Shown: positions 49,242-58,612, counted from the first letter of the stretch. The stretch is 64,000 nucleotides of DNA from Streptomyces pristinaespiralis (GCF_001278075.1 NZ_CP011340.1:5022001-5086000); one strand, 5' to 3'. Numbers and translations: made by a program. The notes: generated from the sequence alone by a model not told the origin.

Positions 49242-50791
49242 GCGACGACCTCCGCGTCCTTCGTGCCCGTGCCGCCCTGGGCGCCGGCGGCCTCCACGAC
49301 CGGCTGCCTGCCGGCGCCGGCCCGGACCACCTCGTACTCGGCGAGGTCCACGTGCCGGGTCGCGCCCCGGAACTCGGTGGTGGTGCCGGGCCAGATGGTG
49401 GTGTTGCGGCCGGAACTGTCCAGGTACCAGCTGGTGCAGCCGCCGGTGTTCCACACGGTCCGCTTCATCCGCTCCTGCACCCGCCGGTTCCACGCGTGGA
49501 CGGCGGAGGGGCGGGCGGCGAGGGCGGAGCCTTCGCCGAGCAGGTTCAACTGCCGCATGTAGTCGGCCATGTAGTTCAGCTGGGACTCGATCATCAGGAT
49601 CATCGAGGAGTTCCCGAGCCCGGTGTTCGGACCGATGATGGTCATCCAGTTGGGGAAGCCTGCGGCGGTCGCGCCGCGCAGCGACTCCATGCCGTCCTTC
49701 CACGCCTCGGCGAGCGTGATTCCCTCGGCGCCGACGACCCGTTCCGCGATCGGCATGTCGGTGACGTGGAAGCCGGTGCCGAAGACGATGGCGTCGACCT
49801 CCGCCTCGGTCCCGTCGGCGGCCACCACCGTGGAGCCGCGCACCTCGCTCAGCCCGGAGGCGACGACGTCCACGTTGGGCTTCGCGAGCGCCGGGTAGTA
49901 CGTGCTGGAGAGCAGGATGCGCTTGCAGCCGATGCGGTAGTCGGGCGTCAGCTTGGCCCGCAGCGCGGGATCCTTGATCGCCTTGCGCATGTTGGCCTTG
50001 GCGAGCTGCTCGACGAGCCCGAGCTCGTTCGGCCGCTTGGTGAACGCCTGGACCTGCAACTCGCGGATGCCCCAGAGCAGTCCGCGCCGCGCGGTGCCGG
50101 TGAACGGCAGCTGCCGGTGCAGCCAGCGCTCCGCCCCCGAGATCTTCCGGTCGACACGGGGCATCACCCACGGAGGTGTGCGCTGGAAGAGGGTGAGCTT
50201 TCCGACCTCGGGCTGGATCGACGGCACGATCTGGATCGCGGACGCGCCGGTGCCGACCATCGCGACGCGCTTGCCGCGCAGGTCGTAGTCGTGGTCCCAG
50301 CGGGCGGAGTGGAAGACCTTGCCGGGGAAGTCGGCGAGGCCGGGGATGTCGGGCATCTTCGGGTCGGAGAGCGGCCCGGTCGCGGAGACGACGACATCGG
50401 CGGTGAGCGTGCCCTGCGAGGTCTCGATCTCCCAGCGCAGCGCGTCGGTGTCCCAGCGCATCATCAGCACTTCGTGCTTCAGCCGCAGGTGCGGACGGAG
50501 CCGGAAGGTGTCGGCCACGTGCTCCAGGTAGGCGCGGATGTGCTCCTGGCCCGAGAAGGTCCGGGGCCAGTCGGGGTTGGGGGCGAAGGAGAACGAGTAG
50601 AGGTGCGACGGGACGTCGCAGGCGCAGCCCGGGTAGTCGTTGTCCCGCCAGGTGCCGCCGACCGAATCCGCGCGTTCCAGGACGACGAAGTCGGTGATCC
50701 CCTCGCGGCGCAGCCGGACGGCCGCGCCGAGGCCGCCGAATCCGGATCCGATCACCGCCACTCGTACGTGCTCGTGCTGCTGCTGGCCCAT
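49238..50791 (-). CDS. Flavin-containing monooxygenase, Baeyer-Villiger type
   Basis: 517 residues. RVAVIGSGFGGLGAAVRLRR is the FAD loop (GxGxxG), ADSVGGTWRDNDYPGCACDV the family middle, and FPGKVFHSARWDHDYDLRGK carries the BVMO fingerprint FxGxxxHxxxW. VAMVGTGASAIQIVPSIQPE is the NADP loop. It should insert oxygen into a ketone with NADPH and O2. It leads an operon with an alpha/beta hydrolase and an SDR. ATG 50791 follows GGGAGG. An inverted repeat at 50838-50855 sits 47 bases upstream. The mycobacterial homologue MymA is a BVMO, though the roles may differ. Confidence 0.9.
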   Translation of the reverse strand: MGQQQHEHVRVAVIGSGFGGLGAAVRLRREGITDFVVLERADSVGGTWRDNDYPGCACDVPSHLYSFSFAPNPDWPRTFSGQEHIRAYLEHVADTFRLRPHLRLKHEVLMMRWDTDALRWEIETSQGTLTADVVVSATGPLSDPKMPDIPGLADFPGKVFHSARWDHDYDLRGKRVAMVGTGASAIQIVPSIQPEVGKLTLFQRTPPWVMPRVDRKISGAERWLHRQLPFTGTARRGLLWGIRELQVQAFTKRPNELGLVEQLAKANMRKAIKDPALRAKLTPDYRIGCKRILLSSTYYPALAKPNVDVVASGLSEVRGSTVVAADGTEAEVDAIVFGTGFHVTDMPIAERVVGAEGITLAEAWKDGMESLRGATAAGFPNWMTIIGPNTGLGNSSMILMIESQLNYMADYMRQLNLLGEGSALAARPSAVHAWNRRVQERMKRTVWNTGGCTSWYLDSSGRNTTIWPGTTTEFRGATRHVDLAEYEVVRAGAGRQPVVEAAGAQGGTGTKDAEVVA

Positions 50792-50837
50792 GCCGCCGCC
50801 TCCCGCTGGAACGGTCCCGTACCGAACACAAAAACGT

Positions 50838-50855
50838 TGCCAGCAATCACTGGCA
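50838..50855. promoter_or_regulatory. Inverted-repeat operator upstream of the monooxygenase operon
   Basis: TGCCAG-CAATCA-CTGGCA, a perfect 6-6-6 repeat in the 148-base divergent region between the monooxygenase and MerR genes. Likely the site of the MerR-type regulator or another repressor. Confidence 0.55.
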
Positions 50856-50939
50856 TGGTTGGGAGGGTAGAGCAGCTCCATACCGAGCGGTAGGGGTAGG
50901 ACGCCACAAGTTACCGGCGGTACAACATAGGCTTCTGTT

Positions 50940-51590
50940 GTGAAGGAAGCGCGTGAGTACCGCATGGAGGAATTGGCCGAGAAGGCCGGGATCACGGTGC
51001 GCACCCTGCGCTTCTACCGCGAGCGGGGGCTGATACCGCCGCCCCGCCGGGAGGGCAGGATCGCCTGGTACGACGAGCAGCACCTCGCGAGGCTCCGCAC
51101 GATCGCCGCCCTCCTGGAGCGAGGCCACACCCTCAACGGCATCGCCGACCTGGCCACGGCCTTCGAGAGCGGACGGGACGTGGGCGAGGTCCTCGGCCTC
51201 GGCGAACCGTCCGAGGAGACGCCCGTGCGTCTTACCCCCGAAGCGCTCGCCGACTACTTCGAGGGGCAGGTCACCCCGGAGAACCTGGCCACCGCGCTGG
51301 AGCTCGGCTACCTGGCGACGGACGGCGAGGAGATCGTCCACATCAGCCGCCGGCTGCTGGACGTCTCGGCCGCGCTGGTGCGCGAGGGCGTGCCCCTGTC
51401 GGTGGTGCTGGAGGCCGGCCGCCGGGTCCGCTCCCACGCGGAGGAACTCGCCGAGTTGTTCGTCGACGTCCTCACCACCCACAGCGCCGACGGGCAGGTG
51501 GACAGGCTCCGCCCGCTCGCGAAGAGCGTCGTGGAGGCCGAGCTGTCCATGGCCATGGACCGCCGCCTGCGCAGGACGCCTCCGGCCTGA
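50940..51590 (+). CDS. MerR family regulator
   Basis: 216 residues. The MerR winged helix is YRMEELAEKAGITVRTLRFY, RERGLIPPPRREGRIAWYDE and QHLARLRTIAALLERGHTLN. Beyond the dimer helix (about 70-100) there is a C-terminal domain of about 110 residues that resembles an effector-binding or helical module in actinobacterial MerR proteins, without the cysteines of metal sensors. It is divergent from the monooxygenase operon and so its probable regulator. GTG 50940 is used (KEAREYRMEE). Activation by an organic compound is likely (inference). Confidence 0.88.
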   Translation: MKEAREYRMEELAEKAGITVRTLRFYRERGLIPPPRREGRIAWYDEQHLARLRTIAALLERGHTLNGIADLATAFESGRDVGEVLGLGEPSEETPVRLTPEALADYFEGQVTPENLATALELGYLATDGEEIVHISRRLLDVSAALVREGVPLSVVLEAGRRVRSHAEELAELFVDVLTTHSADGQVDRLRPLAKSVVEAELSMAMDRRLRRTPPA

Positions 51591-51638
51591 CCGGGGCCGG
51601 GCCCGCGGGCCAGGCCGGCGCCCGGTGCTGAGCGGGAC

Positions 51639-54600
51639 TCAGCGTGGCGGCAGCGGCGGCCGGCGCAGGTCGGGGACCTCGGAGTAGTCCGGGGGCACGG
51701 CGGCCGGGGCCGCCTTGAGCATGTCCAGGGCCAGCCGGATCGCGTCGTCGAGACCCACATGGCGCCCCTCCGCCCAGTCCAGTGGTGTCCGCAGGGCGTA
51801 CACGTCCGGTTCGACGCCGTGGTTCTCGATCGACCAGCCGTAGGCGTCGAACCACGCCGCGTTCATCGGGACGGTGATCACCGTGCCGTCGCCCAGCCGG
51901 TGACGGCCCGTCATGCCGACCACACCGCCCCAGGTGCGGGTGCCCACCACCGGGCCGAGGCCCAGCAGTTTGAACGCCGCCGTGATCATGTCCCCGTCCG
52001 AACTGGTCGCCTCGTCAGCGATCGCGACGACCGGCCCGCGCGGCGCGTTGGAGGTGTACGAGACCGGCTCGGCGTTGCGGGTGAGGTCCCAGCCCAGGAT
52101 CTTGCGGGTCAGCTTCTCGATGACCAGCTCGCTGATGTGGCCGCCCGCGTTGCCGCGGACGTCCACGATGAGCGCCGGCCGGGAGACCTCCATGCGGACG
52201 TCGCGGTTGAACTGCGCCCAGCCCGACCCGCCCATGTCGGGGATGTGCAGGTAACCGCACTTGCCGCCGCTGGCCTCCCGTACCACCGCGCGCCGTTTGG
52301 CCACCCAGTCCTGGTAGCGCAGCGGCCGCTCGTCGATCAGCGGGACGACCGCGACCCGGCGCGGAGGGCTTGCGCCCTCCGCTTCCGCGGGCAGGAACGT
52401 CAGCTCGACCGTGGTTCCGCCCGCCGCGGAGAGCATCGGGTACGGCCCCGCCACCGGGTCGACAGGGCGGCCGTCCACGTGGGTGAGGGCCGCGCCCTCC
52501 CTGATGCCCGTGCCGGCCAGCGGGGAGCGGGCCTTGGAGTCCGAGGAGTCGCCCGGCAGGATGCGCTTGACCACCCACTTCCCGTCCCGGCAGACGAGAT
52601 TGGCGCCCAGCAGGCCCATGGCCCGCTGGTAGTGCGGCGGTCCTTCGTTGCGCCGTGCCCCGGTGACATAGGCGTGGGAGGTGCCCAGTTCGCCGAGGAC
52701 CTCGCGCATCAGGTCGGCGAACTCGTCGGGGGAGGCGACCCGTTCGACCAGCGGCCGGTACTGCTCCAGCACCCCGTCCCAGTCGATCCCGCACATGTCC
52801 GGTTCCCAGAAGTAGCCGCGGATGATGCGGCCGGCCTCCGCGTAGGCCTGGCGCCATTCGGCCACCGGGTCCACCTCGTGCAGGATGCGGCGCATGTCTA
52901 GGTAGACGGTGGAGTCGAGGTCGCCGGTCTCCGTGGCGGGCACGGCACGCAGGTCGCCCTCGTCGACGACGACGAGCCGGGTGCCGTCGCCGCTCACCGC
53001 GAACCAGTCGAGGTGACCGACCAGTTCGGTCCTGCGCGCCTTGGAGATGTCGAAGTGCTCCAGCGTGGGCCTGCCGGAGGTGTCGGCCGGGTTGACGAAC
53101 GTCTCGCCCAGCGCGCCGGAGATGGGCCAGCGCAGCCAGACGAGGCCGCCGCCGGCGACCGCGTGCAGGGCCGAGTACTTGGAGGCGGCGACCGGGAACG
53201 GCGTGACCCGGTTCTCCAGGCCCTCGATCTCGACGAGCACCGCGCTGTCGGGCGACTCCTCCAGCGGGTCGAGCCCGCCGGCGGCCGGCCGGCCCTCCGG
53301 TGTGAGAGCGAAGGGCGAGGGCGTCGCGGAGGAGAGCGGCACCAGATAGGGGCGGCAGCCGAGCGGGAAGGACAGGTCGCCGGTGTGCACGTCGTAGACC
53401 GGGTCGAAGCCGCGCCAGGAGAGGAAGGCGAGATAGCGGCCGTCGCGCGTGAAGACCGGATTCTCGTCCTCGAAACGGCCGTTGGTGACGTCGACGATCG
53501 TACGGTCGGCGATCCGGGCCATCCTGATCTGCCGCAGCGAGCGTCCGATGCCGGGGTGCGACCAGGTCAGCCAGTGCCCGTCGGGGGAGAACGACAGGTC
53601 ACGCACGGGCCCGTTGACGGAGCGGACCAGTTCGGTGACCTCGCCCGCGGAGTCCTCCGTGGCGTCGATCAGGAGCAGCCGGCCGTCGTGGGAGGCGATG
53701 GCGATCCGTTCGCCCTCACTGTCGGCGGCCATTTCCAGCACCCGCCCCAGCCGCCCCGACGCGAGCCGGCGCGGCTCCCGGTCGCCGGTCGCGCGCGGCA
53801 GGTACGCGATCTCGACGGCGTCCTCGCCGTCCGCGTCCGTCACGTAGGCGACCTGCCCGCCGCTGCCCAGCATCACCGGCAGCCGTACCCGCACGCCGGG
53901 GGTGTCCGCGATGGTGCGGGCGGGGCCGTCGCGGTGGGTGAGCCAGTACAGACTGCCGCGCACGTTGACGGCGCTGGCCCGCCCCGTCTCGTCGACCGAG
54001 ATCGCGCCCACATGGCCGGCCGCCGGCACCTGGTAGGTGCGTCGGCCGGCCCGCGGCCCGCCGAGCCGTACCTCCAGCTTGCGCGGCACCGAGTCGGGTG
54101 TGGTCAGGTCGTCGACGATCCACAGGTCGCCGCCGCACTGGTACACGACCCGGTGGCCGTCGCTCGCCGCGTGCCGGGCGTAGAAGGCGTCGTGGTCGGT
54201 GTGGCGCAGCAGTCCCGTCCCGTCGGGGCGGCAGGAGTAGAGGTTGCCCACGCCCTCGTGGTCGGAGAGGAACGCGACCCTGCCGTCGTCCTCCGACCAC
54301 CGGGCGGCGCCGTCGCCGTGGATGAACATGGGGCAGTCGAGGTGCCCGTCCAGGTCGGGGAGCAGTTGCTCGCCGTGCAACCACAGCCGGCCCGTCGCGC
54401 CGCCGCGGTAGCGCTTCCATGCCGCGGGTTCGTGCGGCGGCTTGCCGGTGAGCAGCAGGGTGCGCCGCTCGCAGCCGGTCCCGCCGGCCTGGGAGGGGCG
54501 CTCGGACTCGTCGGTGACGGCGATGTCGGAGACGGGTCCCCACGGGAGCCGGCCACCGGGGGAGCCGTCGGTCGGGATGCTGTAGGCCCAGGAGAAGTAC

Positions 54601-54962
54601 GAGAAGGGCTGGCCGTGCGAGGAGACGGCGAGGATTTGTCCGTCGGGGGTCCAGCCGCAGACCCGGGTGTCGGTCGAGCCCCAGTAGCTCAGCCTGCGCG
54701 CGGGGCCGCCGTCGACGGGCGCGAGATGGATCTCCGGGTCGAGGCTGCGCCAGTTCGTGTAGGCGATGTGGCGGCCGTCGGGCGAGAAGCGGGGGTGTCC
54801 GACCCGGGTGCGGTCGACGGTCAGCCGCCATGCCCGGTCGGGCTGTTTCCCCTCCGGGACCAGCGGCGCGATCCACAGGTCGTCCTCGGCGGCGAAGCAC
54901 AGAAGGTCGCCGTACAGATGCGGGTAGCGGAGATACGCGGCGTCGTCACTCACCCTCCCCAT
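51639..54962 (-). CDS. Tricorn protease-like S41 family peptidase
   Basis: 1107 residues. The first 650 or so hold beta-propeller repeats (RTRVGHPRFSPDGRHIAYTN, SFSPDGHWLTWSHPGIG, PVFTRDGRYLAFLSWRG), then a PDZ-like domain (AALTHVDGRPVDPVAGPYPM), and a C1/C2 S41 domain. The nucleophile is Ser988 in ATSSDGDMITAAFK (SDG). NAGGHISELVIEKL is the family loop. Tricorn enzymes trim peptides released by the proteasome; Streptomyces has proteasome and tricorn. ATG 54962 gives a start with SDDAAYLRYPHLYGDLLCFA; GTG 54953 is an alternative, closer to a G-rich stretch. Confidence 0.9.
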   Translation of the reverse strand: MGRVSDDAAYLRYPHLYGDLLCFAAEDDLWIAPLVPEGKQPDRAWRLTVDRTRVGHPRFSPDGRHIAYTNWRSLDPEIHLAPVDGGPARRLSYWGSTDTRVCGWTPDGQILAVSSHGQPFSYFSWAYSIPTDGSPGGRLPWGPVSDIAVTDESERPSQAGGTGCERRTLLLTGKPPHEPAAWKRYRGGATGRLWLHGEQLLPDLDGHLDCPMFIHGDGAARWSEDDGRVAFLSDHEGVGNLYSCRPDGTGLLRHTDHDAFYARHAASDGHRVVYQCGGDLWIVDDLTTPDSVPRKLEVRLGGPRAGRRTYQVPAAGHVGAISVDETGRASAVNVRGSLYWLTHRDGPARTIADTPGVRVRLPVMLGSGGQVAYVTDADGEDAVEIAYLPRATGDREPRRLASGRLGRVLEMAADSEGERIAIASHDGRLLLIDATEDSAGEVTELVRSVNGPVRDLSFSPDGHWLTWSHPGIGRSLRQIRMARIADRTIVDVTNGRFEDENPVFTRDGRYLAFLSWRGFDPVYDVHTGDLSFPLGCRPYLVPLSSATPSPFALTPEGRPAAGGLDPLEESPDSAVLVEIEGLENRVTPFPVAASKYSALHAVAGGGLVWLRWPISGALGETFVNPADTSGRPTLEHFDISKARRTELVGHLDWFAVSGDGTRLVVVDEGDLRAVPATETGDLDSTVYLDMRRILHEVDPVAEWRQAYAEAGRIIRGYFWEPDMCGIDWDGVLEQYRPLVERVASPDEFADLMREVLGELGTSHAYVTGARRNEGPPHYQRAMGLLGANLVCRDGKWVVKRILPGDSSDSKARSPLAGTGIREGAALTHVDGRPVDPVAGPYPMLSAAGGTTVELTFLPAEAEGASPPRRVAVVPLIDERPLRYQDWVAKRRAVVREASGGKCGYLHIPDMGGSGWAQFNRDVRMEVSRPALIVDVRGNAGGHISELVIEKLTRKILGWDLTRNAEPVSYTSNAPRGPVVAIADEATSSDGDMITAAFKLLGLGPVVGTRTWGGVVGMTGRHRLGDGTVITVPMNAAWFDAYGWSIENHGVEPDVYALRTPLDWAEGRHVGLDDAIRLALDMLKAAPAAVPPDYSEVPDLRRPPLPPR

Positions 54963-55093
54963 GCTTTCGGCGCCCAAGGGTCGCGGCAACTCGTGGGCGG
55001 GGCGGATCCCGAGCGCCCGGGGGCGGCCCGGCCGGTCCGGCGCTCGGCGGCCGGATGTCCGTGGCCGGTTGCTTCCGTGACCGAGGCCACAAT

Positions 55094-55106
55094 CGAAACG
55101 GTTTCG
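55094..55106. promoter_or_regulatory. Operator 1 of the TetR-MMPL unit
   Basis: CGAAAC-G-GTTTCG, perfect arms. The same arms recur 46 bases downstream. Lies upstream of the TetR gene. Confidence 0.65.
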
Positions 55107-55139
55107 TTTCGATGGCACCCCGGGTACGCTCGAAGTGTA

Positions 55140-55152
55140 CGAAACAGTTTCG
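55140..55152. promoter_or_regulatory. Operator 2 of the TetR-MMPL unit
   Basis: CGAAAC-A-GTTTCG, arms identical to operator 1, 28 bases before the TetR start. Confidence 0.65.
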
Positions 55153-55180
55153 TTCGATCGACTGCGACCGGGAGGCAGGC

Positions 55181-55753
55181 ATGACACGCAGCCGGCTCAC
55201 CCCGGAGCGCGAGGCGCAGCTGTACGAGGCCGTGCTCGACCTGCTCCGCGAGGTCGGTTACGACGGCCTGACCATGGACGCCGTGGCGGCCCGTACGCGC
55301 TCCAGCAAGGCCACGCTCTACCGCCAGTGGAAGAGCAAGCCGGAGCTGGTCGCCACGGCGCTCAAGCACAGCAAGCCGGTGCATGTCGGCGACATCGACA
55401 CCGGCACCCTGCGCGGCGACTTCCACGCCATGATCGGACGGACCGACGACTGTCAGATGGAGAAGGACTCCGCGCTGATGCGGGGTCTGGCCCAGGCGAT
55501 CCACGCCCACCCCGATCTCCACGAGGCCCTGCGCGAGCTGCTCGTCGAGCCGGAGATCACCGGCCTCGACGCGCTGCTGCGGAGGGCCGTGGACCGGGGT
55601 GAGGTCAGCGCGGACAACCCGGCATTGGGTTACGTACCGCACATGCTGGTCGGCGCCTTCGTCGTCCGGCATCTGATCGAGGACCGCACCCCCGACCAAG
55701 CCTTCCTCACCGACTATCTCGACGCCGTGGTCCTCCCCGCCCTCGGCGTCTGA
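55181..55753 (+). CDS. TetR family regulator of the adjacent MMPL transporter
   Basis: 190 residues. LTPEREAQLYEAVLDLLREV, GYDGLTMDAVAARTRSSKAT and LYRQWKSKPELVATALKHSK make the helix-turn-helix. The C-terminal domain has a typical TetR_C_11-like end (YVPHMLVGAFVVRHLIEDRT). GGGAGG precedes ATG 55181. Two CGAAAC-N-GTTTCG sites lie upstream and the MMPL gene follows at 125 bases. It probably represses both. Confidence 0.9.
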   Translation: MTRSRLTPEREAQLYEAVLDLLREVGYDGLTMDAVAARTRSSKATLYRQWKSKPELVATALKHSKPVHVGDIDTGTLRGDFHAMIGRTDDCQMEKDSALMRGLAQAIHAHPDLHEALRELLVEPEITGLDALLRRAVDRGEVSADNPALGYVPHMLVGAFVVRHLIEDRTPDQAFLTDYLDAVVLPALGV

Positions 55754-55878
55754 CCTCCCCGGGTCGTTGACACCCACCCTCCCCGCTGCACCACAGCACA
55801 GCACCTGACGCGCGCCGCTCTCGTCGTCGGGCCGGCTCCCCATGCCCTTGTTCGCCCTCATATACGGGAGTAGCCCTC

Positions 55879-58044
55879 GTGGCCACGTTTCTCTACAAGC
55901 TAGGACGGTCCGCCTTCCGGCGCCGCCGTCTCGTCGCCCTGCTGTGGGTGGCGCTGCTCGCCGTCGCCGGCGTCGGCGCGGCCACCGCGTCCACCGCCAC
56001 CTCCTCCTCGTTCTCCATCCCGGGGACGGAGGCCCAGAAGGCCTTCGACCTGCTGGAGGAGCGCTTCCCCGGCGGCAGCGCCGACGGCGCGACCGCCCGG
56101 GTGGTCTTCAAGGCCCCTGACGGCGAGAAGATGACCGACGCCGGCCACCGCGCCGAGGTGGACAAGGCCGTCTCCGAGCTCAAGGACGGCTCCGACCAGA
56201 TCGCGTCGGTCACCGACCCGTACACCGCCAAGGCGGTCTCCCGGGACGGGTCCACCGCGTACGTCTCCGTCACCTACGCCGTCAGCTCGATGGAGCTGAC
56301 CGACGCGACGCGTGAGGCGCTGGAGGAGACGGGCACCGAGGCGCGCGAAGCGGGCCTGACGGTGGAGATCGGCGGTGACGCGCTGCAGGCGGTTCCCGAG
56401 ACCGGGGCCGGCGAGATCATCGGTGTCGTCGTCGCGGGCATCGTCCTCGTCATCACCTTCGGTTCGCTGGTCGCCGCCGGACTGCCGCTGCTCACCGCGA
56501 TCATCGGCGTCGGCATCGGTATCTCCACGATCACCGCGCTGGCGAACGTCCTCGACCTCGGCTCCACCACCTCGACCCTCGCGATGATGATCGGCCTGGC
56601 GGTCGGCATCGACTACGCGCTCTTCATCGTCTCCCGCTACCGCGCCGAACTGGCCGAGGGCAGGGAGCACGAGGAGGCGGCCGGACGGGCCGTCGGCACC
56701 GCGGGTTCCGCGGTCGTCTTCGCCGGCCTGACCGTGGTCATCGCCCTCGTCGGCCTGGCCGTGGTCAACATCCCGATGCTCACCAAGATGGGCTTCGCCG
56801 CCGCCGGCACCGTCGTCATCGCCGTCCTGATCGCCCTCACCCTGATCCCGGCGCTGCTCGGCTTCGCGGGCAAGCGGGTGCTCGGCCGCAAGGTGCGCAA
56901 GGGCGGGGCCGTCTCCGACAAGCCGAACGCCGGCACCCGCTGGGCGCGTTTCGTACTGCGCCGCCCGGTCACCGTGCTGCTCGCGGGCGTCGTGGGCCTC
57001 GGGGCCATGGCGATACCGGCCGCGTCGCTGGAGATGGGTCTGCCCGACGACGGCGCCCAGCCGGTGAGCACCACCCAGCGCAAGGCGTACGACCTGCTCT
57101 CCGACGGCTTCGGTCCCGGCTTCAACGGCCCGCTGATGGTGGTCGTCGACGGCGACAAGAGCGTCGCGGACCGCACGGTCGAGGTCGTCCGGGGTCTCGA
57201 CGGCGCCGCCGCCGTCACCCCGCCGATCCTCAACAAGGCCGGCGACACCGCGATGATCACGGTCATCCCCAAGGACAGGCCGTCCTCGGTCGCCACCGAG
57301 GACCTGGTGCACGACATCCGCGACCGCAGCGGTGACGAGGTCCTCGTCACCGGCGCCACCGCGATGAACATCGACTTCTCGCAGAAGATGAACGACGCGC
57401 TGCTGCCCTACCTCGCGCTCGTGGTCGGTCTCGCCTTCCTGCTGCTGATGGTGGTCTTCCGGTCGGTGCTGGTGCCGCTCAAGGCCGCCCTCGGGTTCCT
57501 GCTGTCGGTCGTCGCGGCACTCGGCGCGGTCGTGGCCGTCTTCCAGTGGGGCTGGCTGGGCTCGCTGCTCGGGGTGGAGCAGACCGGCCCGATCATGTCG
57601 ATGATGCCGATCTTCATGGTGGGTGTCGTCTTCGGTCTCGCCATGGACTACGAGGTCTTCCTGGTCACCCGCATGAGGGAGGCGTACGTCCACGGCGAGC
57701 GGCCCGGCGAGGCGATCGTCACCGGCTTCCGCCACGGGACCCGGGTGGTGGCCGCCGCGGCCGTCATCATGATCGCCGTCTTCTCCGGTTTCATCGGCTC
57801 CAGCGAGCAGATGGTGAAGATGATCGGCTTCGGCCTCGCGATCGCCGTCTTCTTCGACGCGTTCGTGGTCCGCATGGCGATCGTGCCGGCGGTCCTGGCC
57901 CTGCTCGGCCACAAGGCCTGGTGGCTGCCCCGCTGGCTGGACCGGGTGCTGCCCAACGTCGACGTGGAGGGCGAGAAGCTCCGCGAGGAGCTCTCCGAGA
58001 GCTCCGGCGGCCCGGACGGCGACCGCGAGCTGGTCCGCGTCTGA
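55879..58044 (+). CDS. MMPL family RND transporter
   Basis: 721 residues with two halves of one plus five helices. Family features: SSSFSIPGTEAQKAFDLLEE (first extracytoplasmic start), helices 2-6 (GEIIGVVVAGIVLVITFGSL to GLAVGIDYALFIVSRYRAEL with the proton relay GIDYALF), second half VFRSVLVPLKAALGFLLSVV and VVFGLAMDYEVFLVTRMREA (AMDYEVF). Such exporters move lipids, pigments or drugs by proton force. GTG 55879 has GGGAG eight bases upstream. It follows TetR. Two hairpins follow it. Confidence 0.93.
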   Translation: MATFLYKLGRSAFRRRRLVALLWVALLAVAGVGAATASTATSSSFSIPGTEAQKAFDLLEERFPGGSADGATARVVFKAPDGEKMTDAGHRAEVDKAVSELKDGSDQIASVTDPYTAKAVSRDGSTAYVSVTYAVSSMELTDATREALEETGTEAREAGLTVEIGGDALQAVPETGAGEIIGVVVAGIVLVITFGSLVAAGLPLLTAIIGVGIGISTITALANVLDLGSTTSTLAMMIGLAVGIDYALFIVSRYRAELAEGREHEEAAGRAVGTAGSAVVFAGLTVVIALVGLAVVNIPMLTKMGFAAAGTVVIAVLIALTLIPALLGFAGKRVLGRKVRKGGAVSDKPNAGTRWARFVLRRPVTVLLAGVVGLGAMAIPAASLEMGLPDDGAQPVSTTQRKAYDLLSDGFGPGFNGPLMVVVDGDKSVADRTVEVVRGLDGAAAVTPPILNKAGDTAMITVIPKDRPSSVATEDLVHDIRDRSGDEVLVTGATAMNIDFSQKMNDALLPYLALVVGLAFLLLMVVFRSVLVPLKAALGFLLSVVAALGAVVAVFQWGWLGSLLGVEQTGPIMSMMPIFMVGVVFGLAMDYEVFLVTRMREAYVHGERPGEAIVTGFRHGTRVVAAAAVIMIAVFSGFIGSSEQMVKMIGFGLAIAVFFDAFVVRMAIVPAVLALLGHKAWWLPRWLDRVLPNVDVEGEKLREELSESSGGPDGDRELVRV

Positions 58045-58080
58045 CCGTCCAGGGACCGGGAGCACAGAACTCCGGAGGCG

Positions 58081-58112
58081 CCCTGTGGCGCGGCCTTCGC
58101 CGCGCCACAGGG
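58081..58112 (+). terminator. Terminator 1 after MMPL gene
   Basis: CCCTGTGGCGCGGC, CTTC, GCCGCGCCACAGGG: a perfect 14-base stem, 36 bases after the stop. Confidence 0.8.
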
Positions 58113-58164
58113 AGAGCGGGCCTCCGGCGCCGCGACGGCACCGTGGGGACGGGGGCCGTCAGGG

Positions 58165-58209
58165 AACAGGTGGCCGTATCCGCCGGCAAGGCGGATACGG
58201 CCACCTGTT
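58165..58209. terminator. Terminator 2, bidirectional
   Basis: A perfect 20-base stem (AACAGGTGGCCGTATCCGCC and its complement), loop GGCAA, then TTT. It separates the MMPL gene from the convergent SsgA-like gene, 61 bases before the latter's stop, and can end both. Confidence 0.85.
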
Positions 58210-58270
58210 TGTGTGCGTCAGCCGCGTCCCGGAGCGTCCGCTCCGCGGTGCGTCCGTGGAATGCCTGGCC

Positions 58271-58612
58271 TCAGAGCGCCGGAGTGGCCACCGCGTAGGT
58301 GTGGCGGAGGAAACGGATCAGGGTCTGCGAGTCGAACTGGACCACCGCGACACCGTCCGAGGTGTGGAACTCGATGATCGCCTGGACGCGTCCGCAGGGC
58401 CAGATGCCGATGTCCCCGTCCCGGGTGGGTGCTCGCAGCCCCGACTCGAGGAGCTCACGCGGGAACGTCCACTCCTTGCCGCTCGGGAACGCGAAACTGA
58501 TGGTCGCGGGATCCTCGGCGGGGTCGTAGCTCAGGAAGACGCGAACTGGTCGGTGCTGCGGAGCGTCGGTGACGATCCGGCCACTTGCCTGCTCTTTGAC
58601 GGCGTGCGACAT
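58271..58612 (-). CDS. SsgA-like (SALP) sporulation/cell division protein
   Basis: 113 residues. RPVRVFLSYDPAEDPATISF, GKEWTFPRELLESGLRAPTR and DGDIGIWPCGRVQAIIEFHT are the SALP core (W-x-F-x-R-x-L-L-x-x-G, then G-D-[IV]-x-[IV]-W-P). The C-terminal FDSQTLIRFLRHTYAVATP is the usual helix. SALPs in Streptomyces guide septum placement and spore wall events; this one is not SsgB by sequence, and its specific role is unknown. GGAG with a seven-base gap precedes ATG 58612. It is divergent from the nickel/cobalt transporter. Confidence 0.88.
   Translation of the reverse strand: MSHAVKEQASGRIVTDAPQHRPVRVFLSYDPAEDPATISFAFPSGKEWTFPRELLESGLRAPTRDGDIGIWPCGRVQAIIEFHTSDGVAVVQFDSQTLIRFLRHTYAVATPAL

Noticed and set aside
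49242..50846. A fused hydrolase reading frame extending far upstream into the monooxygenase gene.
   Set aside because: The extension is out of frame with the monooxygenase and Arg/Pro-rich; the hydrolase has a proper ATG at 49241 overlapping the monooxygenase stop.
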